64,000 nt of DNA from Onthophagus taurus (taxonomy: Eukaryota > Arthropoda > Insecta > Coleoptera > Scarabaeidae), in NCBI RefSeq assembly GCF_036711975.1, contig NC_091973.1:1674001-1738000 (forward strand). Reading direction: 5' to 3'. Made by a program: the position numbers and the translations under genes. The notes under the pieces are model-generated. The model saw only the letters and a program-made list of their open reading frames with translations, ran no database searches and was not told where the DNA came from. Shown here piece by piece: positions 53,201 through 64,000 of the stretch (the first letter of the stretch is position 1; each line of letters begins with the position of its first letter).

Positions 53201-55799
53201 TTAAGCAAATATTATTCGAAACACTTTTCGTGTTTTAACCATAATGTCTATGTAGTACTGTTTACAGGGAAATTAAAATAATTTGTTATTAATAATCAAG
53301 CAAAAATTTTAAAAAATGTTTCAAACGAACTTTGTTCCTAATTTGATTCTAAACAACTTTCATTTAAACATTTTTGTGATACAACCCTTAATTATAAAGA
53401 CAACCTCAAAAATATAATTTTTATAGCAGTGTATAGCGCAATCTGGAGAAAATTTCGAAAATTTGAATTGAAAATTTGATTTTAAATTAGTTTTTAAGCA
53501 AATATTATTCGAAACACTTTTCGTGTTTTAACCATAATGTCTATGTAGTACTGTTCACAGGGAAATTAAAAAAATTTATTATTAATAATCAAGCAAAAAT
53601 TTTTAAAAATGTTTCAAACGAACTTTGTTCCTAATTTGATTCTAAACAACTTTCATTTAAACATTTTTGTGATACAACCATTAATTTTGAAGATAACCTC
53701 AAAAATTACATTTTTATAGCAGTATATAGAGCAACCTGGAGGAAATTTCGAAAATTTGAATTGAAAATTTGATTTTAAATTAGTTTTTAAGCAAATATTA
53801 TTCGAAACACTTTTCGTGTTTTAACCATAATGTCTATGTAGTACTGTTCACAGGGAAATTAAAATAATTTGTTATTAATAATCAAGCAAAAATTTTAAAA
53901 AATGTTTCAAACGAACTTTGTTCCTAATTTGATTCTAAACAACTTTCATTTAAACATTTTTGTGATACAACCCTTAATTATAAAGACAATCTCAAAAATA
54001 TAATTTTTATAGCAGTTTTCCAAAACTTGAATTGAAAATTTGATTTTAAATTACTTTTTAAGCAAATATTATTATTATTTATCGAGATAACTTTCAAATG
54101 GTTAAATCATGGTTAAAAAAGGGGTTAGTAATTATATATTCCTATAATAAAAAAAAAATTACCATGTTTTTCAGCTAAATGCGTTAAAAAAGCAATACTT
54201 TGTACAGTTTTTCCTAATCCCATTTCATCAGCTAAAATTCCACTAATTCCTTGATCATAAAGATTAGCTAACCAATTCATTCCGCGTAATTGATACGCTT
54301 TCAACGTCCCTTGAAAAATGGTGGGTTGAGTGAATTCCCCATCATCAGTATCTAAAGAAGTATCATCACTCAAACGACCTTGCCGGTCAAACTCTTGCGT
54401 CCGCGCCCTTTCGTTTCTAAACGCATCTTGCGCATTTTTAATCGCTTTTGATTTCATAATTTCACTATCATAGTCGTCTATTGCGGCTAATCGCGGATGT
54501 TTTTCTTCGTCTAATTGGCTAAGAATTCTTAATTGTTCTTCCGGTGATGTATCCCCGATTTTTTTCGACATAAAATGGGCGTAAAGCTCGGTTTGGGTGA
54601 TTAAAAAGTTTAATTTGCGTTGTTGCCGTTTAGCTTCGATTAATTCAAAGTCCATTTTTCGTTGTTCTTCCGCTTCCTTTTCAAGTTTCCTTCTCATTTC
54701 TCTATCGACGCGTTTCGAACGTTTCCAATACGCCAAATTTTCACGCGCCAAACGTTTCATTCTCCATTGCAATTCTTTCACAGCCCTGGCAGATTGAAGC
54801 TAAAAAAATAATTAAAATAATTAATAAATAACTAAATTAATTAATTAAAAGTGTAATTACAGCTTTATTTCGAACGACTTTTTGACATTGCAACGCGATT
54901 TTTTTGCATTGTATCAACATCTCTTTGTGTTTATTCACTTTGGCTCGTTGTTGCTTGTTAATTTCTTTTTTAACCATGGCGGAAAATATTTTTTTTCGCT
55001 TCGCCAGCATCATTTCCTCCCATTTTTGTTTGGATTCGTCGTCTTTAAATTTTTTTGCTTTCGGTTTTTTAGCTGCAGGTACCGCGAATGTAACTTTTTG
55101 TTGTGGGGGTTCTTTTGGGACTTCTGGAGGTTTCATTACATTGGATTCTTCGATATGGTGCAATTCTATCGTGTGATCCAAGTCGAAATCGATCGAATCT
55201 TCCGGCATGGTGTCTCTTAGAACTTCAGGGAGCATGTAAAGGGGTTGTTGCTTTGAAGGAGATTCATCTTGTTTTAATCGTTTCTTTGGATATTTTAATG
55301 ATGTTACTTTTTTGTTGTCGCTGTATTTGTCGTGATTTGATAATAACCCGGTTGAGTAATACTTATTCATTTCTATTTTTTTGGTGTTTCCCGCACACGA
55401 GTTCTTCTTTTTTTGGAGTTTCATTAAATCTGCTAATTCATTCGCTGGATTACTTCTTTTATCAATAACATCTTCTTGTAAAATTTCTGTTAACCAGTTA
55501 CGGGAAAAATCAACATTATCTACATTAAATAACAAACTATCATTCCCATCTTCACCTTAAATTAAATATATGTTATTATGACCTCGGTCTATATGGTATA
55601 TAATACCGTTTGTAAAATTTAAAGCTGATCCAGAATGATGATCAACACGAACAGTATCTTCATCACTATTTAAATTGTTCATATCTTTTTGGCATTCCTC
55701 TAAAAACACTGTAATGTTCGTGGCGGACTCAATTTTTTGTGTTAAAATGGGTTTTGAACTGCTGCTGCTAAGCATTGGGTCGCCGTCTTCTGGGTCCAT
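47288..55799 (-). CDS. Ino80: INO80 chromatin-remodelling ATPase
   Basis: Catalytic subunit of the nuclear INO80 complex, which slides nucleosomes and exchanges H2A.Z. Eleven exons in reading order: 55799-55607, 55555-54861, 54799-54163, 50877-50586, 50526-50324, 50276-49742, 49687-49411, 49346-48458, 48405-48136, 47847-47695 and 47634-47288. The phases close exactly to 1496 residues (human 1556). A DBINO/HSA-type basic helical region ([18 protein letters not shown]) is followed by the ATPase. Walker A DEMGLGKT has its Lys near residue 493, the DEAQ box is at 596-599, and ISGTPIQN-like [19 protein letters not shown] follows. The helicase C lobe is in exon 8 ([37 protein letters not shown]). 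Exons 10-11 add AT-hook-like GRPRG and RGPGRPRLK. Intron 3 (54162-50878) holds a 2.4 kb satellite; the others are mostly 45-65 bases. Identity is secure. Confidence 0.96.
47930..48075. repeat. GC-dyad repeat fragment in INO80 intron 9
   Basis: TCTCGGCCGCAAGCGACCTT at about 47990, followed by AACCAGTTTTGGGTGAATATG near 48057, matches the words of the 7.9-8.4 kb repeat (GGCCGCAAGC, then CCAATTTTGGGTTGATATGG). It is a single degenerate unit. Confidence 0.6.
51255..51650. other. INO80 intron 3, transposon-like edge
   Basis: TATACAGGGTGTCACATAAA at 51260 resembles the ends of the hairpin elements elsewhere in the window, but I found no matching inverse end nearby. The 50940-51250 part is unremarkable intron sequence. 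Confidence 0.4.
51650..54095. repeat. About 293-base satellite in INO80 intron 3
   Basis: About nine copies; ACCTCAAAAAT recurs near 51670, 51950, 52231, 52528, 52818, 53108, 53402, 53696 and 53988. Inner copies are nearly identical (CTGTTCACAGGGAAATTAAA, CAAACGAACTTTGTTCCTAA, AGCAGTGTATAGCGCAATCT). Half of the unit is homologous, in inverse orientation, to the 147-base satellite at 57.3-59.6 and 61.6-63.4 kb. The two halves also resemble each other weakly, which suggests an old dimer of about 147 bases. Confidence 0.92.
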
Positions 55800-56305
55800 C
55801 CTATTTTGAGGTTATAAAACGCTATGTATAAAACTAGGTATTAATAGTTCCTTAAACACGTAGGACCTTATTTAGCCGTAGCTAGTCATTTTTCGTTCGT
55901 TTTAAACACGCCATTAGTTTTAATTACGTTGCGGTTATTCATCATTCCGAAAACATTTTTCGAAACCTAACCTGTGATAAACTCTTTTATAATCACAAAC
56001 AGTAGAAATTGCTATTTCTACCAATTGAATGTCGAACGTTTGATATGTAAACAACGTCACCAGCGACATCTATTTTTTAAAACCTTTTTTCTTATTCCCA
56101 TTTATTTATTTATTATTATTAACAACTATCACACCTTTATTCATTAAACATTATTATTATTTAACTTAAATTATAATTAATAACAATGATCTAAAATTAA
56201 TTTTCTACTAATTGACTGTCTGCTAAACATCAATAAAAAATAATAGCGACTGACATTTATAGATGTCACTCGAAATTTTTTTTTTAAACCGCAAATTTTG
56301 AAATA
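55800..56305. promoter_or_regulatory. INO80 upstream region
   Basis: The region upstream of the INO80 ATG should include its promoter. It is AT-rich and unique, and no named element is clear. Confidence 0.4.
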
Positions 56306-56420
56306 CCATATCTTATTAATAATATTTATTTTACTTATTTATTTATTTTACTTATTAATAATAAGATATGGTATGAGAAAGAAATAAGTTTGATAATAAG
56401 TTATTATCAAACTTATTTTT
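56301..56420. repeat. Two nested inverted repeats
   Basis: TACCATATCTTATTAATAAT at 56306 pairs with ATTATTAATAAGATATGGTA ending at 56373. Just after it, AAGTTTGATAATAAG pairs with TTATTATCAAACTT. These look like the termini of a small element, but no full element is delimited. Confidence 0.55.
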
Positions 56421-56637
56421 TCCTCTTTCTCTTCCCCAGCTATCTCTGAAAGAATTCTTCAGATCTTCTTGGATTAAGAAGTACTCATTAATACTGGCAT
56501 ACCCAGAATCATCTGGTTTGTGGTAGAAATTCCAAGATTCTGCTGCCATTATTGTTGAGAATTTCTTCTCTTCCGTTCAGATCAACTTGTCCCTGTACTT
56601 CCTTCTCTGCCACCTCTGAATCTCCAGATTCACTCAT
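56355..56637 (-). pseudogene. Frame-broken hypothetical coding remnant
   Basis: A minus-strand ATG at 56637 opens MSESGDSEVAEKEVQGQ and continues to REEILNNNGSRILEF before a stop. An overlapping frame from 56549 gives MAAESWNFYHKPDDSGYAS, INEYFLIQEDLKNSF and a basic tail. The two together look like one short acidic-to-basic protein broken by a frame shift. I do not recognise the family. It begins inside the inverted repeats at 56301-56420, so a transposon origin is possible. Confidence 0.3.
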
Positions 56638-56836
56638 AAAAAATGTCTATTAAGGTAACAGGAAGAAATAAATTACTAATAACAATTTGTTATCAAGGGA
56701 GGATGCATACACAAAGACGATTAAAACAAAAATGTTTGTGATTCACGAACCGAGGTGATAAATAAGGTGTTAAAAAATAAAAAATTTAATTGTATTCCGT
56801 CGATTCAAGAAATAACTCGAAAAAGAAGCTGTAATA

Positions 56837-57105
56837 ATGAAGTATGAAGCGGAAATAGTTTCGTTCGCCATGATATGTAAGTTGCACCATTTAACCAAAT
56901 AAAATGATAATAAATAAATGATTTTGTTGCAGTGGCACTCCTCTTGATTGTTGTACTTTTAATTCATATTTTTATTATGAAAGGAAACTCTTTGAAGGTG
57001 TTAAGGAAATATTCTGGAATTTTAGTCAAAGCTCCCCAACAATGGGTTGTGGAAAGAAGTATTAATGGTGATGCGTTTGGTTCTAATGGAGTTTACACCA
57101 TCTAA
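56837..57105 (+). CDS. 70-residue single-pass membrane micro-protein
   Basis: Two exons, 56837-56876 and 56933-57105, joined by a 56-base intron with a GTAAGT donor and a TTGTTGCAG acceptor. The join keeps frame and gives 70 residues. A short N-terminus (MKYEAEIVSF) leads into a strong hydrophobic helix (AMILALLLIVVLLIHIFI, about residues 11-28). A basic cytosolic-type stretch follows (KGNSLKVLRKYSG), then VKAPQQWVVERS and a polar tail ending in YTI. AATAAA-like signals follow near 57130. The gene is too short to be called from a single exon. I do not recognise the family. The splice signals and topology argue that it is real, but it needs transcript evidence. Confidence 0.6.
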
Positions 57106-57296
57106 ACTGTGAAATTATAACAAAGATTTAAATTAATAAATTTTAATAATTTAATACTTTTTTCTCTTCCGCCTGCTTCAATTAGTAACAGAGTTATCTG
57201 GTGATGTCCTGACAAATCCGAAGAAAGCGGAAAAGAAAATAACAGACTCCGAAAATCGTGTTTGTAAAAATGTTTGCCAACATTTCTCTCATTGAA

Positions 57297-59640
57297 GAAT
57301 AGTACAGGAATAGAATTCAAGATTATTTTCCTAATTATTGTTTGTATCAAAATATTTTTCAAATAAAACTTGTTAAGAATTAAGTAAGGAACAACTTTCA
57401 TTGGCACCATTTTTTAAAATTATGCATTTATTAATTTCCCTGTGAACAGTATAGAAATGGAATTCAAGATTATTTTCCTAATTATTGTTTGTATCAAAAT
57501 ATTTTTCAAATAAAACTTGTTAAGAATTAAGTAAGGAACAACTTTTGTTAGCACCATTTTTTAAAATTATCAATTTTTTTAATTTCCCTGTGAATAGTAT
57601 TGAAATTTAATTCAAGATTATTTTCTTAATTATTGTTTGTATCAAAATATTTTTCAAATAAAACTTGTTAAGAATATTAAGTAAGGAACAACTTTCATTG
57701 GCACCATTTTTTAAAATTATCAATTTTTTAATTTCCCTGTGAACAGTATTGAAATTTAATTCAAGATTATTTTCTTAATTATTGTTTGTATCAAAATATT
57801 TTTCAAATAAAACTTGTTAAGAATTAAGTAAGGAACAACTTTCATTGGCACCATTTTTTTAAATTATCAATTTTTTAATTTCCCTGTGAATAGTATTGAA
57901 ATTTAATTCAAGATTATTTTCCTAATTATTGTTTGTATCAAAATATTTTTCAAATAAAACTTGTTAATAATTAAGAAAGGAACAACTTTCATTGGCACCA
58001 TTTTTTAAAATTATCAATTTTTTAATTTCCCTGTGAACAGTATTGGAATTTAATTCAAGATTATTTTCCTAATTATTGTTTGTATCAAAATATTTTTCGA
58101 ATAAAACTTGTTAAGAATTAAGTAAGGAACAACTTTCATTTGCACCATTTTTTAAAATTGTAAATTTTTTAATTTCCCTGTGAACAGTATTGAAATTTAA
58201 TTCAAGATTATTCTCCTAATTATTGTTTGTATCAAAATATGTTTCAAATAAAACTTGTTAAGAATTAAGTAAGGAACAACTTTCATTAGCACCATTTTTT
58301 AAAATTATCAATTTTTTAATTTCCCTCTGAAGAGTATTGGAATTTAATTCAAGATTATCTTCCTAATTATTGTTTGTATTAAAATATTTTTTAAACAAAA
58401 CTTGTTAAGAATTAAGTAAGGAACAACTTTCATTGGTACCATTTTTTAAAATTATGCATTTATTAATTTCCCTGTGAACAGTATTGAAATTTAATTCAAG
58501 ATTATTTTCCTAATTATTGTTTGTATCAAAATATTTTTCAAATAAAACTTGTTAAGAATTAAGTAAGGAACAACTTTCATTGGCACCATTTTTTAAAATT
58601 ATTAATTTTTTAATTTCCCTGTGAACAGTATTGAAATTTAATTCAAGATTATTTTCCTAATTATTGTTTGTATCAAAATATTTTTCAAATAAAACTTGTT
58701 AAGAATTAAGTAAGCAACAACTTTTATTGGCACCATTTTTTAAAATTATCAATTTTTTAATTTCCCTGTGAACAGTATTGAAATTTAATTCAAGATTATC
58801 TTCCTAATTATTGTTTGTATTAAAATATTTTTTAAACAAAACTTGTTAAGAATTAAGTAAGGAACAACTTTCATTGGCACCATTTTTTAAAATTATGCAT
58901 TTATTAATTTCCCTGTGAACAGTATTGAAATTTAATTCAAGATTATTTTCTTAATTATTGTTTGTATCAAAATATTTTTCAAATAAAACTTGTTAAGAAT
59001 TAAGTAAGGAACAACTTATATTAGCACCATTTTTTAAAATTATTAATTTTTTAATTTCCCTGTGAACAGTATTGAAATTTAATTCAAGATTATTTTCCTA
59101 ATTATTGTTTGTATCAAAATATTTTTCAAATAAAACTTGTTAAGAATTAAACAACGAACAATTTTCATTGGCACCATTTTTTAAAATTATCAACATTTTA
59201 ATTTCCCTGTTAACAGTGTTGAAATTTAATTCAAGATTATTTTCCTAATTATTGTTTGTATCAAAATATGTTTCAAATAAAACTTGTTAAGAATTAAGTA
59301 AGGAACAACTTTCATTAGCACCATTTTTTAAAATTATCAATTTTTTAATTTCCCTGTGAACAGTATTGAAATTTAATTCAAGATTATTTTCCTAATTATT
59401 GTTTGTATCAAAATATTTTTCAAATAAAACTTGTTAAGAATTAAGTAAGGAACAACTTTCATTGGCACCATTTTTTAAAATTATTAATTTTTTAATTTCC
59501 CTGTGAACAGTATTGAAATTTAATTCAAGATTATTTTCCTAATTATGGTTTGTATCAAAATATTTTTCAAATAAAACTTGTTAAGAATTAAGTAAGGAAC
59601 AACTTTTGTAGGAACCATTTTTTAAAATTATCAATTTTTA
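57297..59640. repeat. 147-base satellite, left array
   Basis: About sixteen head-to-tail copies. Landmarks are AATTATTGTTTGTATCAAAA, ACTTGTTAAGAATTAAGTAA, GGAACAACTTTCATTGGCAC and TTTAATTTCCCTGTGAACAG. Copies are nearly identical apart from single changes. It lies downstream of the zinc-finger-like gene, in the same orientation as the array on its other side. Confidence 0.93.
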
Positions 59641-59829
59641 TTTGAACCTTTTTAAATAAATGTTGAAATAAAAGTAATATTTTAATAAACATAGTTTATT
59701 TGGGTAAAAAAATAACATTTTCTTCTTATATCTCAAATAAAGTAAAAGTCAACAAAACATTCTAAAAAAAATATATGAAATAAAGTAACATTCTCAAAAA
59801 ATATACCATTTTAGTTAAGCTTTTAAGTT

Positions 59830-61339
59830 CTATTTTGTATTAATATTGCAATGTTGCATTTTATGCGCCATGTCACCCAATGAGGACCCTCCTCCACCAG
59901 TATTTGAATCACTTTGAGAGGATGTTTGAGGGATTTGGCAATCATGGCGCCATCGCGCTGCTGCCAAATTCATTACATCGAACACCTGTTGACATATAGC
60001 ACATTTAACTGGTTCTTCGCCTTTATGACAACTCTGGAAATGCTCTAAACAATCCGCGTCGCAAGATTCGCCTTGAAAGTCTTTCTTGCACAAGGTACAA
60101 CTTAATGTTAGGCAATTAGCAAAGGTGCATAAAATCGTTTGGCGCTGCTTTCTAGGTAGTTTATGAATTCTGTTTAAATCAACGAATGAAGGCTTTCTAG
60201 TGCGTTTGGCTTCTTCAACATTGAATTCAATGAGTGAAAAATCGACTCTTGGAATTAAGATTTCCAAAAAAGTGACTTCCCTAAAACAATTTTTTTTATA
60301 TTATTTATTAATAATTCTTTTTATATTAATAAACTTACGTTTTGGTGCTGGAATCTTCAATTTTTCTGCTACGGGAGTAAATTTTTCCTCCAATATTAAA
60401 AGTTACATTAAAAGGTGAAGCCATTGTGCCCCCTTGCAAATTGCAATCTTGAATGTCTTGTAAATAGCCCATAAGGACGCTTTGAATTAACTCATGGTTC
60501 TTAACAACATATTGGGCCATGATGGATGTTAATTGTTTAAAATAATACAGCATAAAATTGTATGAATACACTTTAGGTTCAGTGTGAGGACATATCTTGG
60601 TACACTCGCTATTAAAAAATGCTGTGCTATAAATATCGATGTATTCTGTATCGACTAAGTAGCGTTTAAATTCGTGGAGGTTCGACCGAGACAATTGAAC
60701 GTTTGGTAAATTGATAGTGTATTTAACATAAGGGTGATTAAGAAAGGAAGCCATTGAGGTTAATTTCAGGGGATTCCACGGCTTTTCAGTATGCATCTTA
60801 ATTACAATGTCATCTAAAAATAAAAATAAATGCTATGGAATGAAATTATAAATGAAAATTTTACCATTCTCCACAGCAACAATCAATCCACTTAAAACAT
60901 TTGGCGGTTCCCCCAACACCACATTAAAAGAAGGACTGACTTCTTGACTTCCTGATGCTGAATCCATTTGAGTTTCTTCGGAAGACGTTTCCCTTTTTGT
61001 AAACTGAGCGTGATTACGGAAAAGACGCTGATTCATAAGAATAAACGTTAATTTTGCGCGTAGATAACGTTGATACTTCTCAAAACATTCATTTTTCAAC
61101 GATGGGTCTTTGATATCCGCGGTGCACCATCCGGGCCATCTTGTCATGAAGAAACATAACGCCTCCCCAAGCACACATCTCATTGCAGGCGAAACCATCC
61201 CCAAATTAAGCCTCAAATCGTTGGAAAGTATTGGAAGCACCGCATCCATGTTTAAATGCAAAGTTTTACCATTTATGACCTTGTTGAAAAGATCTTCAAG
61301 AGTACCAGTTGACTGCATTGCTAAAGCTGCAGCCTCCAT
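59830..61339 (-). CDS. Unrecognised protein with two C2HC-like zinc motifs
   Basis: Three exons in reading order, 61339-60865, 60813-60339 and 60280-59830, with consistent phase and 466 residues. I do not recognise the family. Residues 1-316 form a folded-looking region with no known motif (LNLGMVSPAMRCVLGEALCF, NLHEFKRYLVDTEYIDIYS). Near the C-terminus are two Cys/His clusters. The first is Cys378 and Cys381 (CTLC) with His397, Cys401 and His402. The second is Cys410 and Cys413 (CAIC) with His429 and Cys431 (WRHDC). This fits two consecutive C2HC/C2H2-type zinc knuckles. The last 30 residues are Ser/Gly-rich with a GGGG run. The ATG at 61339-61337 is the first Met; the frame upstream offers only GTG. 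It sits between two arrays of the same satellite. Confidence 0.8.
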
Positions 61340-61639
61340 TTTCACAATGACGGTTATTTATAAAGGCGGCAAGACACTACGTTGCATTTCGCGTGCGCAA
61401 TTCGAAGAAAACTGCAAAATTATCAAACATATTTTAGTTACAAATATTATTATACTCCTAAATGACACATCTCGTTATAATAAATGAAATTGTAATGAAT
61501 AAAAGCGTCAATATTTACTTTAAAGATCGTTAATAATGAAGCAATTTGAAGTAACTGTTGTGGGTAAAATACATGACATAACTATGATTACAGGAATCTG
61601 TAAAAAAATAACCTATATCTTTGTTCATAGAGAATAGTT
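61340..61639. promoter_or_regulatory. Upstream region of the zinc-motif gene
   Basis: About 300 bases of unique sequence between the gene and the right-hand satellite, likely holding its promoter. A TTTATAAATA box lies at about 61351-61360, but it is only about 20 bases from the ATG, too close for a TATA box with a normal start site. Confidence 0.4.
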
Positions 61640-63358
61640 ATTATTGTTTGTATCAAAATATTTTTCAAATAAAACTTGTTAAGAATTAAATAAGGAACAA
61701 CTTTTCTTGCCACCATTTTTTAAAATTATGAAATTTTTAATTTCCCTGAGAATAGTATTGAAATTTAATTCAAGGTTATTTTCCTAATTATTGTTTGTAT
61801 CAAAATATTTTTCTAATAAAACTTGTTAAGAATTAAATAAGGAACAACTTTTCTTTGCACCATTTTTTAAAATTATGAAATTTTTAATTTCCCTGAGAAC
61901 AGTATAGAAATTAAATTCAAGATTATCTTCCTAATTATTGTTTGTATCAAAATATTTTTCAAATAAAACTTGTTAAGAATTAAGTAAGGAACAACTTTCA
62001 TTAGCACCATTTTTTAAAATTATCAATTTTTTAATTTCCCTGTTAACAGTATTGAAATTTAATTCAAGATTATTTTCTTAATTATTGTTTGTATCAAAAT
62101 GTTTTTCAAATAAAACTTGTTAAGAATCAATAAAGGAACAACTTTTCTGAACACAATTTTTTAAAATTATCAATTTTTTAATTTCCTTATGCACAGTATA
62201 GAAATTAAATTCAAGATTATTTTCCTAATTATTGTTAGTATCAAAATATTTTTCAAATAAAACTTGTTAAGAATTAAGTAAGGAACAACTTTCATTAGCA
62301 CCATTTTTTAAAATGATCAATTTTTTAATTTCCCTGTGAACAGTATAGAAATTTAATTCAAGATTATTTTCCTAATTATTGTTTGTATCAAAATATTTTT
62401 CAAATAAAACTTGTTAAGAATTAAGTAAGGAACAACTTTCATTAGCACCATTTTTTAAAATTATCAATTTTTTAATTTCCCTGTTAACAGTATTGAAATT
62501 TAATTCAAGATTATTTTCTTAATTATTGTTTGTATCAAAATATTTTTCAAACAAAACTTGTTAAGAATTAAACAAGGAACAACTTTCATTAGCATCATTT
62601 TTTAAAATCATCAACATTTTAATTTCCCTGTGAATAGTATAGAAATCAAATTCAAAATTATCTTCCTAATTATTGTTTGTATCAAAATATTTTTCAAATA
62701 AAACTTGTTAAGAATTAAGTAAGGAACAACTTTCATTAGCACCATTTTTTAAAATTATCAATTTTTTAATTTCCCTGTTAACAGTATTGAAATTTAATTC
62801 AAGATTATTTTCCTAATTATTGTTTGTATCAAAATATTTTTCAAATAAAACTTGTTAAGAATTAAATAAGGAACAACTTTTATTGGCACCATTTTTTAAA
62901 ATTATCATTTTTTTAATTTCCCTGTGAACAGTATTGAAATTTAATTCAAGATTATCTTCCTAATTATTGCTTGTATCAAAATATTTTTCAAATAAAACTT
63001 GTTAAGAATTAAGCAAGGAACAACTTTCATTAGCATCATTTTTTAAAATCATCAACATTTTAATTTTCCTGTGAATAGTATAGAAATCAAATTCAAGATT
63101 ATCTTCGTAATTATTGTTTGTATCAAAATATTTTTCAAATAAAACTTGTTAAGAATCAATAAAGGAACAACTTTTCTGAACACAATTTTTTAAAATTATC
63201 AATTTTTTAATTTCCTTACGAACACTATAGAAATTAAATTCAAGATTATCTTCCTAATTATTGTTGATATCAAAATATTTTTCAAATAAAACTTGTTAAG
63301 AACTAAAAAAGGAACAACTTTTCTTGTTAAAATTTTTTTAAATTATCAATATTTTAAT
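61640..63358. repeat. 147-base satellite, right array
   Basis: About twelve copies of the same 147-base unit as at 57.3-59.6 kb, in the same orientation. Copies here vary more (AAAGGAACAACTTTTCTGAAC, TTCCTTATGCACAG forms), and a pair of variant units at 62100-62220 recurs near 63140-63260. Confidence 0.92.
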
Positions 63359-63722
63359 TTTCTCCGTAAACCTGACTTGAAAACTAATTAAATTAAGTAA
63401 TGGAAAGACAATTTCAATAAAGTTTTCCACAATAACAATGTTTTTAATCCAAGTTGTTGTCTAAGAATCCCATGTAGTTTAAACAATTTAAATAAAGCAT
63501 TTATAAAAACCACGTCCTTAGTTTTTGTGCATTGCAATAATTTATACAACACTTAATTGAAAAGCAGGAAAAAAGCTGTGTGTTTTAATACATTGTTAAA
63601 ATAATGACAAACACTCTGTTTTTGTAGTTTAATTAATTTTGTATAAAATATAAATCACACTTTATTTAGGTTTTATTTCAACGGGACTCAATTCTTGAAC
63701 TTGTAGTGTCAAAATCAACGTT
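63359..63722. other. Upstream of the terminal gene
   Basis: AT-rich unique sequence, presumably the promoter and 5' UTR of the gene starting at 63723. Nothing specific is visible. Confidence 0.4.
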
Positions 63723-64000
63723 ATGAAGAACCCAACGTACACAATTTTCGAAGCATTTTATGCTGTCGTTAAGGTATTACTAAAAAAATTAATTATTTTA
63801 ATCGTTTAGATTCATTTTTTAGCATTATCTTGGAGTACCACGAAAAAAAAATTCGCTTTTTCTTCAACTCTTGTTAATTCCTTTAACGTTTATTACACTT
63901 CTATTATTTGGGATAATTTTTTTATTATCCATAATGTTTTATTTTGGCATAAAAGTTTGTGTGATGTATAAAGAGGGTGATAAATTCGCTGGAATGATGA
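63723..64000 (+). CDS. Membrane-anchored protein, N-terminus only
   Basis: Exons 63723-63773 and 63823 to the window edge, with a GT/AG intron of 49 bases and phase 0. Seventy-six residues are visible: MKNPTYTIFEAFYAVVK, then HYLGVPRKKNS, one long hydrophobic stretch (LQLLLIPLTFITLLLFGIIF and on to MFYFGIKVCVMY), then KEGDKFAGMM. The pattern of an N-terminal anchor followed by a 'GDKFAG' phrase recalls insect wax-ester-synthase/DGAT-like acyltransferases, but too little is present to say so. Truncated at the right edge. Confidence 0.55.

Noticed and set aside
54882-55468. Long plus-strand ORFs of 90-121 codons
   Set aside because: They are antisense to INO80 exon 2, whose minus-strand frame has family-specific sequence and correct splice phases.
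61351-61360. TATA box for the zinc-motif gene
   Set aside because: Only about 20 bases from the start codon, which would put the transcription start inside the coding sequence.

Overview
The window is nuclear DNA of an insect, most likely a beetle (the order is inference). It is strongly AT-rich, has many 45-60 base introns with GTAAGT-like donors, carries single-copy genes with clear insect and vertebrate orthologues, and holds insect-type mobile elements: Penelope-like with GIY-YIG, Tc1/mariner, Tigger, hAT-like and non-LTR fragments. Apart from those introns, much of the length is tandem satellite DNA or hairpin transposons, and most of the long introns have been expanded by them.

Layout from left to right: the 3' part of a USP22/Non-stop deubiquitinase (+, from position 1); a 174-base satellite element (1449-3473); an SLC35B4-type nucleotide-sugar transporter (+, 4570-9377) with an inverted-dimer transposon in its intron; RUNDC1 (-, 9601-16201) with a 4.7 kb array in intron 3; a Penelope-like fragment, a Tc1 fragment and a 3 kb satellite with GC-rich dyads (16640-21413); arfaptin (+, 22057-23133); a second satellite related to the first (24090-26205); ubiquilin (+, 26881-32953) with a duplicated, transposon-split intron; MFSD12 (-, 34111-40981) with a 5.1 kb array in intron 3; ZDHHC16 (+, 41600-46844) with two hairpin elements in intron 2; INO80 (-, 47288-55799) with a 2.4 kb array in intron 3; a two-exon, 70-residue membrane micro-protein (+, 56837-57105); an unrecognised gene with two zinc-finger-like motifs (-, 59830-61339) set between two arrays of the same 147-base satellite; and the start of a membrane protein running off the right edge (63723 onward).

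The genes are housekeeping and do not form one pathway: chromatin and deubiquitination (USP22, INO80), secretory and lysosomal membranes (SLC35B4, ZDHHC16, MFSD12, arfaptin, RUNDC1) and protein quality control (ubiquilin). Exon-intron models were built by hand. All complete models close in frame, which supports them.

The notable biology lies in the repeats. Four satellite superfamilies occur, three of them at more than one locus. Two are built from short GC-rich dyads set in AT-rich DNA. Several arrays are bounded by, or contain, transposon termini. A set of hairpin elements shares a TA-flanked CAGGGTG-like end. The ubiquilin intron records a datable series of events: a tandem duplication that copied the splice acceptor, then a retrotransposon, then a hairpin element inside the retrotransposon.
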